From Aeromonas piscicola (GTDB lineage: Bacteria; Pseudomonadota; Gammaproteobacteria; Enterobacterales; Aeromonadaceae): a DNA stretch of 63,079 bases. Below, one piece after another: positions 58,093 through 63,079 of the stretch; positions within the stretch are counted from its first letter, which is position 1; each line of letters begins with the position of its first letter. The DNA lies in contig NZ_CDBL01000037.1 of NCBI RefSeq assembly GCF_000820005.1, positions 1 to 63,079 of the forward strand, read 5' to 3'. A model generated the notes under the pieces. It saw nothing but the letters and a program-made list of their open reading frames with translations. It did not search any database and was not told the DNA's origin. A program made the position numbers and the translations under genes.

Positions 58093-61000
58093 TCAGGGTT
58101 TGCGGTTGGCGAGCTGACGCAGGGTCTGGGCGCTGTGGTGCAACTGTTGGCGCAGGGGATCGCTCAGCTGGCCGTGGGTGAGCACGTACTCGGCGGTGGC
58201 TACCACCGTCTTCCAGCGCGGTGCCTTGGGCAGGGTATCCAGGCTCAGGTATTTGTCGAGGGTACGGGTCTGGGGGCTGGATCTGTCCATGTAGACCCGC
58301 CACAGCTTGCTCTTCTCCGCCAGCACTATCTTGCCCTTGCCGGTACCCTGCTGCCAGGCATCCAGGGTGAGGCGCATGGTATCCACCAGAGCCCGGCGCA
58401 GCGGTTCGTCATCCTGCTGGCGAATGAGATCGTCGGCCAGCGATCGGAACTCTCCCCCCAACCGGCTCAGCTCACCCAGCAGCTGACCGTCCTCTATGAT
58501 GGCCTGGCGCGACAGGCTCTTGAGGGCGTTCTCCAGCGCCATCACCCGGTTCTCGTCCTGACGTGGCTCAGTGCTGAGGGTAAGAGCGAAGGCGGCCTGT
58601 CCCCCCAGGCTGATGGGCAGGGCACGGGCATTGAGTTCATCCTTAAGCCCGGCCACCAGAAATTCCAGACGCTGCTCCTGGCGGGCCTTCAGGTCGGGCC
58701 ACTGGGTTGCCAGCGGGCTTGCCAGCCACTCATCCAGCGGCTGACCTTCCATGGCTTCCGGCTCCTGGCCCAGCAAGCGGGCCAGTACCCGGGAGGCAAA
58801 CAGCACAGTGCCCTGTTCATCGATGAAGACCATGGGATCGGCCCCTTCGCCGAGCAGCGCCAGCAGCCGCTCCTGATCCTGATGCAACTGCTCCTGCAGG
58901 GTGAGACGGTGCTCTATCTCCTGTTTCAGCAGGCGGTTCTCCACCAGAGAGGCGCGGCCCGCACTCGCTTCCAGCAAGGCCCTGACCCGGGCAAACAGCT
59001 CCTCCTTGCAAAACGGCTTGACCAGATAGTCGTTGGCGCCGGCATTGAAGCCCTCTTCTATATCCTTGGGCTGATTGAGGGCGGTGAGCAGCAGCACCGG
59101 CAGCTTGTCTTTCGGGTGCTGCTCGCGCAGGCGGCGGCAGACATCAAAACCCGAGAGGGTCGGCATCATGACATCGAGCAGGATCAGGTCGACCGGCTCC
59201 TGGGCCAGCTTGGCCAGGGCATCGTGGCCATCGCTGCTGGGCAGTATGCGGTAGCCGCAGGGTTGCAGCAGATGGTGCAGTATGTGCAGATTGATGGGCT
59301 CGTCATCCACCACCAGTATGAGGGGCGCATCCTCGGGGGGAGGGGGGAGGTCATCGCTCTCCCAGTCCGGCAGGATGAGAGGCTGCTGGCGCACCAGCTG
59401 GTGCTCGATCTGGCGGCTGTCCAGCGTCAGGCTGCCCGCCTTGCCGCTGGCGAGCGGCAGGGTGAAGGCGAAGGTGGAGCCGACGCTCGGCTCGCTCTCC
59501 ACGAACAGCTCACCCCCCATCAGGTGCACCAGCTGGCGGGTGATGGAAAGGCCAAGGCCAGCCCCCTGCTTGCTCACCTCCGGGCTCATCTGCACCAGCG
59601 GCTCGAAGATGTGCTCCAGATGGTCTTTGGCGATGCCGATGCCGGTGTCGGTTACCCTGATGCGCAGGAAGCTGCCCTCCACCAGAGCGCTCAGCACCAC
59701 TTTGCCTTGCGGCGTGTACTTGATGGCGTTGCCCACCAGGTTGTAGAGCACCTGTTCGAGCCGCTGTTCATCGGCCAGCACCGGCGGCAGCTCGGCTGGA
59801 CTTATGTCCACCAGGGTGAGGGGCTTGGCCTGCACCAGGTGCTGGCAGAGATCCAGCACCAGCCGTATGACTCCCTTGGAAGAGACTGGCTGGGGGTGTA
59901 TCTCCAGCTGGCCGTAACGCATCTGGTGGTAGTCGAGCAGATCGTCCACCAGCCGGGCCAGGCCATCGGCGCTCTTGATGATGAGGCCGAGCTGCTTCTG
60001 TTGCCCTTCGGTCAAATCCTGCTGGCTGGCGAGCATGGATTCGGCCATCCCCTTGATGCCGTGGATGGGGGTGCGCAGCTCGTGGGAGGTGTTGGCCAGC
60101 AGTTCATCCTTGAGCTTGTCAGCCTGTTGCAGGCTGAGGTTCTGCTTGTGGGTCAGCTTGACCTGCTGCTGCAGCTCCTGGGTCTGGCGTTCGATGAGCT
60201 CTATCTTGTCCTTCACCGAGCGCTGCATGTGGCGAAACGCCTGGGCCAGCCTGTCTATGTCATCGTCGGTACGAGGGATAGTGATGGAGTGATCCAGGGC
60301 GCCATCAGCCACCTGCTCGGCGGCGGCGGTGAGGGAGCGTAGCGGGGCCGTGATGGAGTGGGAGAGCCAGCGCGAGAACAGGATCAGCAGCAGCAGGGAG
60401 CCGGCCCCCAGCAGGATCACCAGCGTCTCCAGCTGACGGATGGGGCGGTAGGCCTCGCTGGTGGAGATCTCGGCGATGAAGGCCCACTCGGTGTCGAACA
60501 CCTTCACCTGGGTGTAGGCGGCCAGCACCTCGTCATCGTGATAGGAGCGAAACAGCCCGACTCCCTGCTCACCTGAGAGGGTCTTGACCACCAAGGGTGT
60601 CTGCAGAGGCCTGAAATTGGGGCTGAAGCTGTTCTCCACGCTGAATTCCGGTGCCAGCCAGGCATTGGCGCGCATCCGCTTGTCCGGGCCTATGAGGATG
60701 GTCTCGCCGGTCTCGCCGAGGCCTTCCCGCTCCGCCATGATCTGGTTGAGCTTGTCCGGCAGCAGCTCGAAGATCACCACGCCGCGCACATAGTCGTACT
60801 GCATCACGGGGGCGGCCATGTAGGCGACCACCTGTCCGGTCAGCTCGTTGCGGCCAAAGTCGGTGAATTCGAAGATCTGCTGCGGCTTCTGGCCGCCGTC
60901 GAGGCGGCGCTTGATCTTGGCGAAGGTGCTGCCAAGGCCGCTTGCCTGATAGGGGCCCGAGAGCAGGTTGGTGGCGAAGTTGGGGCGCTTGGTGACCGAG

Positions 61001-61530
61001 TAGACCACGTCGCCGTTGAGATCGATGAGGAAGATGTCGCTGTAGTTGGATTTGCGCACCATGTCGGCATAGCCGCGATGAAAGCGCTGGTGCACCCGGC
61101 CATACATCTCGTCCGCCAGGATCAACGCGCTGATGGAGGGCTCGATGTCGGCCTTGTCGTCGGGTTTTTGCAACTGATCCCAGGAGCCGGGCACATAGCG
61201 GGCCTGGGCGCGAGCGCGAGCCTCCTGTGGTGTGATGCCGAGTTTTTCGAAGGCGCCGGTGAAGCCATAGAAGCGGCCGATACTGTTGCCGGCAAAATCC
61301 TGCTGGGAGAAGTTGATGATCTGTTCTTTGAGGTTGCCGAAGTAATCCTCCAGCTGGCTCTTCTTGATGTTGCGCACCGACACCAGATGGTTGGAGGTCT
61401 GGGTGGTGAGATCTTTACCGTGGCTGTAGAGGAAGAACAGGGTGACGACCAGGAAGGGCACCAGGCCCAACATGAAAAAAGCCAGCATTAGCTGCGGCCT
61501 GAGCCCACGAGGCTTGAAGATCCATTTCAT
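58093..61530 (-). CDS. chiS: Hybrid sensor kinase and chitin regulator ChiS
   Basis: 1145 residues from the ATG at 61530 (upstream residues lack similarity). Layout: membrane helix about 16-35, large periplasmic sensor (Cache-like) to about 370, second membrane helix about 373-393, HAMP, coiled coil, HisKA with phospho-acceptor His483 (NTSHELRTPIHG), HATPase (NLVGNAIKYTPQ, GTGIGIAKD), a receiver domain with Asp786 (LILLDVMMP), a PAS-like region and a C-terminal ~100-residue segment. The His and Asp lie 14 residues later than the H469 and D772 I recall for V. cholerae ChiS, and the last segment matches where its DNA-binding domain was found. It activates the adjacent chitin operon when chitooligosaccharide-loaded CBP releases it. 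It is transcribed in the same direction as cbp but separately terminated. Confidence 0.95.
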   Translation of the reverse strand: MKWIFKPRGLRPQLMLAFFMLGLVPFLVVTLFFLYSHGKDLTTQTSNHLVSVRNIKKSQLEDYFGNLKEQIINFSQQDFAGNSIGRFYGFTGAFEKLGITPQEARARAQARYVPGSWDQLQKPDDKADIEPSISALILADEMYGRVHQRFHRGYADMVRKSNYSDIFLIDLNGDVVYSVTKRPNFATNLLSGPYQASGLGSTFAKIKRRLDGGQKPQQIFEFTDFGRNELTGQVVAYMAAPVMQYDYVRGVVIFELLPDKLNQIMAEREGLGETGETILIGPDKRMRANAWLAPEFSVENSFSPNFRPLQTPLVVKTLSGEQGVGLFRSYHDDEVLAAYTQVKVFDTEWAFIAEISTSEAYRPIRQLETLVILLGAGSLLLLILFSRWLSHSITAPLRSLTAAAEQVADGALDHSITIPRTDDDIDRLAQAFRHMQRSVKDKIELIERQTQELQQQVKLTHKQNLSLQQADKLKDELLANTSHELRTPIHGIKGMAESMLASQQDLTEGQQKQLGLIIKSADGLARLVDDLLDYHQMRYGQLEIHPQPVSSKGVIRLVLDLCQHLVQAKPLTLVDISPAELPPVLADEQRLEQVLYNLVGNAIKYTPQGKVVLSALVEGSFLRIRVTDTGIGIAKDHLEHIFEPLVQMSPEVSKQGAGLGLSITRQLVHLMGGELFVESEPSVGSTFAFTLPLASGKAGSLTLDSRQIEHQLVRQQPLILPDWESDDLPPPPEDAPLILVVDDEPINLHILHHLLQPCGYRILPSSDGHDALAKLAQEPVDLILLDVMMPTLSGFDVCRRLREQHPKDKLPVLLLTALNQPKDIEEGFNAGANDYLVKPFCKEELFARVRALLEASAGRASLVENRLLKQEIEHRLTLQEQLHQDQERLLALLGEGADPMVFIDEQGTVLFASRVLARLLGQEPEAMEGQPLDEWLASPLATQWPDLKARQEQRLEFLVAGLKDELNARALPISLGGQAAFALTLSTEPRQDENRVMALENALKSLSRQAIIEDGQLLGELSRLGGEFRSLADDLIRQQDDEPLRRALVDTMRLTLDAWQQGTGKGKIVLAEKSKLWRVYMDRSSPQTRTLDKYLSLDTLPKAPRWKTVVATAEYVLTHGQLSDPLRQQLHHSAQTLRQLANRKP

Positions 61531-61713
61531 CGTGTGATTTTCAATTGAGAATCCAGTTACTAAGCGCCACAAGTCTCTGACTAAAGACTAATCATTTCAA
61601 TGACTTTATCTTAAATTCGCCTGTGGGGTCACAGCCTGATGTGGTTTTTTTGGCCAAGCCGTCTAAACCCTGAGCAAACAGCACGGGCAAGGGCTAAAAG
61701 TGCGAAAAAAGGG

Positions 61714-61741
61714 TTGTGTCCGCGCTTGGGGTACGTATAAT
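61714..61741 (+). promoter_or_regulatory. Promoter of the tRNA-Gly/tRNA-Cys unit
   Basis: TTGTGT and a perfect TATAAT are 16 bases apart, followed by a GC-rich discriminator (GCGCC), as is usual for stringently controlled stable-RNA promoters. The first tRNA starts 37 bases after the -10 box. Confidence 0.8.
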
Positions 61742-61778
61742 GCGCCTCGTTGTCAGGTAACTGGCACACTGCAGTCAA

Positions 61779-61854
<76 letters not shown>

Positions 61855-61911
61855 ATTTCTCATAGCCCCAACTATGGGTATCACTTTCAAGGCAATCAGC
61901 CTTGTTAGCAT

Positions 61912-61985
61912 GGCGCGTTAGCAAAGCGGTTATGCAGCGGATTGCAAATCCGTTTAGTCCGGTTCGACTCCGGAACGTGCCTCCA
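61912..61985 (+). tRNA. tRNA-Cys (anticodon GCA)
   Basis: 74 bases with encoded CCA. The acceptor GGCGCGT pairs with ACGTGCC (one G-U), the anticodon arm GGATTGCAAATCC gives GCA and the T arm has GGTTCGACTCC. It lies 57 bases after tRNA-Gly in the same direction, as in the E. coli glyW-cysT-leuZ unit, but no tRNA-Leu follows. Confidence 0.97.
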
Positions 61986-62068
61986 TCATCTTTTTGTTCA
62001 GCCTCATCCCTGCACCAATAGCCCACACATTCATGTGTGCGTTTCTGTTTCCCGCTATTCCGGTTTTC

Positions 62069-62362
62069 TCAATATCCCTGCTGCGTCAGCAAGGGTTCGC
62101 AACCCTGTTGTTGCCACTCCCGTTCCAGATAGCGATTGACCTCCACCAGATCCTGTCCCCGGAATTGAAACTGCACCTCGGCCGAATGCTCGGTCAGATC
62201 CATCATCTTCTGTTTCAACTGGCCGCATTGCCACAGGCTGATGGTCGGAGCCCCCTTGTAGGCCAGCTCTATGCTGTCGTTTTGATTGAGCCGCCAATCC
62301 TGCCACTCCGACCAGAGCAACAGGCCCAACACTCCTATGATCGTCACTTCTGCGGGTTTCAT
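62069..62362 (-). CDS. Small hypothetical membrane-anchored protein
   Basis: 97 residues from the ATG at 62362 with GGAG about ten bases upstream. An N-terminal hydrophobic stretch (about residues 5-18, ending in L-L-L-W) could anchor it. The rest is soluble, with two Cys (about residues 46 and 88) and a Gln/Glu-rich C-terminal helix. I do not recognise a family. Codon use matches the neighbourhood, and it sits alone between the tRNA-Cys gene and ybfA, divergent from the latter. Confidence 0.65.
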   Translation of the reverse strand: MKPAEVTIIGVLGLLLWSEWQDWRLNQNDSIELAYKGAPTISLWQCGQLKQKMMDLTEHSAEVQFQFRGQDLVEVNRYLEREWQQQGCEPLLTQQGY

Positions 62363-62576
62363 CGCACAGACTCCATGTTGACTGCCAACTCATTAAATCT
62401 GGTCAAACGGTGCCGCTTTGCCAGATTTTGTTGCTTGGAAGTTAATGGCTGTAACCTAATTTCATTTTGTGGCTTTTGGCGAACTTTTTTGCGAAAAAAC
62501 GAGGTTGTTGGTGTAGTAATCCTACAAATTGTGGAGTAATCTTTGCTCAGTGGTCTTACCAGTAAGGAGTGCTATC

Positions 62577-62777
62577 ATGTTTCATCCCTATTCTCTGACT
62601 CAGATAATTCTTCGTCGCATCTATGCGCTGCTGGTGGGTATTCTGGCCTTCCCCGTGATGCTGTTTCGCAGTGATCGCGCCCGTTTCTACAGCTATCTGC
62701 ACCGCATCTGGAGCAAGACAAGCACCAAGCCGGTGTGGCTCAAGATGAGCGAGCGTGGCGAGCGGATCTTCTACTAA
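62577..62777 (+). CDS. ybfA: YbfA family small protein (DUF2517)
   Basis: 66 residues from the ATG at 62577, which has AAGGAG eight bases upstream. One hydrophobic helix (about residues 12-30) precedes the strongly conserved stretch RARFYSYLHRIWSKTS-x-KPVW, nearly identical to E. coli YbfA. Function unknown; probably an inner-membrane small protein. It ends before a strong terminator. Confidence 0.92.
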   Translation: MFHPYSLTQIILRRIYALLVGILAFPVMLFRSDRARFYSYLHRIWSKTSTKPVWLKMSERGERIFY

Positions 62778-62792
62778 GCTCGGCTTCAGACA

Positions 62793-62818
62793 AAAAAGAC
62801 AGCTTCGGCTGTCTTTTT
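62793..62818 (+). terminator. Rho-independent terminator of ybfA
   Basis: A perfect AAAAAGACAGC / GCTGTCTTTTT stem capped by a TTCG tetraloop, ending in a T run. Confidence 0.95.
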
Positions 62819-62904
62819 TATTATTATCAAGAGATTGCAGCAACCGGCCTGGTGGGTGATCAGGTCATGTCTCGCCCGGTTTTCTCTGGCTGTCATGCTG
62901 CTTG

Positions 62905-62930
62905 GCCCCGTCCTCTGGCGGGGCTTTTTT
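62905..62930 (+). terminator. Orphan terminator downstream of ybfA
   Basis: GCCCCG and CGGGGC with an 8-base loop are followed by six T residues, about 90 bases beyond the ybfA terminator with no gene in between. It could end a small RNA transcribed from about 62820, or act as a second terminator for ybfA read-through. Confidence 0.75.
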
Positions 62931-63029
62931 GATCGCCCGCCGCGGGCTGGACTTGGTCGGCATGGGGGAGCTGGTATCCCTTTGTCCGGGAGCCCTGTCG
63001 CCTTGCCAAGGGAGGCATATCTGCACACA

Positions 63030-63079
63030 CTGCTCTCTCCACAAGGCGCGCCTTCGGGGGCGCCTTGTGGAGAGAGCAG
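63030..63079. repeat. 50-bp near-perfect palindrome at the window edge
   Basis: A 20-bp perfect stem (63030-63049 with 63060-63079, CTGCTCTCTCCACAAGGCGC and its complement) continues past one G-G mismatch to two more pairs around a cTTCGg tetraloop. The window ends on its last base, so a following T run, a neighbouring copy or a gene cannot be seen. The 62931-63029 stretch before it shows no gene. Confidence 0.9.

Noticed and set aside
58090..60342. 750-codon open frame on the plus strand
   Set aside because: It is antisense to chiS, whose domains are unmistakable; composition is a mirror of its codons.

Overview
The window is chromosomal DNA of a gammaproteobacterium, most likely an Aeromonas species. 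GC is high throughout the housekeeping genes. The class C beta-lactamase is of the FOX/CepS type typical of Aeromonas chromosomes and carries an upstream double TTCAC (blr) tag. The genes and local gene orders are those of Aeromonadales, Vibrionales and Enterobacterales. The window is gene-dense, with no rRNA operon, no CRISPR array and no insertion sequence or phage that I could see. It holds 43 protein genes, one of them cut by the left edge, two tRNAs, about twenty hairpin terminators and several candidate operators.

Left part (1-19.2 kb): a MoxR ATPase - DUF58 - transglutaminase operon on the minus strand runs off the left edge. Divergent from it is ampC, followed by the mdtL-yidZ pair (MFS exporter and LysR regulator) and a POT-family peptide transporter. 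A conserved housekeeping cluster follows on the minus strand (metK, sprT, endA, rsmE, gshB, then yqgE and ruvX). It is interrupted between gshB and yqgE by a chemoreceptor gene in the opposite direction. Transketolase diverges from metK, with tandem MetJ-like boxes upstream of metK.

Middle part (19.2-47 kb) is a patchwork: an AT-rich unrecognised six-helix membrane protein; a three-domain RidA fusion; the mepM-anmK peptidoglycan pair, flanked on both sides by decayed copies of its own ends; tyrS; a GH63 glucosidase lipoprotein; an AraC regulator with a PEBP-family protein; a PurA paralogue divergent from a LysR gene; an orphan TAXI-type binding protein with a low-complexity tail; a MalY/PatB lyase; a sugar-efflux MFS protein; another LysR gene; yciK and sohB; astB; topA; an Atl (alkyltransferase-like) repair protein; and a PAS-containing chemoreceptor.

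Right part (47-61.5 kb) is the chitin-oligosaccharide utilisation locus known from Vibrio. The hybrid sensor kinase ChiS is followed by the periplasmic binding protein CBP, a four-gene Opp/Dpp-type ABC importer, a GH9 glucosaminidase, a glucosamine kinase and a cytoplasmic GH20 hexosaminidase, ending in a strong terminator. CBP delivers chitooligosaccharides to the transporter and, in Vibrio, also holds ChiS inactive until ligand binds. The cytoplasmic enzymes then split and phosphorylate the sugars. Chitobiose phosphorylase and the phosphomannomutase that follow in Vibrio are absent here. The extreme right has a tRNA-Gly/tRNA-Cys unit, a small hypothetical gene, ybfA, an orphan terminator and a very strong palindrome at the window edge.

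The most unusual things I see are scars of gene replacement (around mepM-anmK and at the gspK/GH20 junction), the triple RidA fusion, the AT-rich orphan membrane protein, the PurA paralogue/LysR pair and the paired 9-bp repeats in the CBP promoter. I do not see a clearly new multi-gene system.
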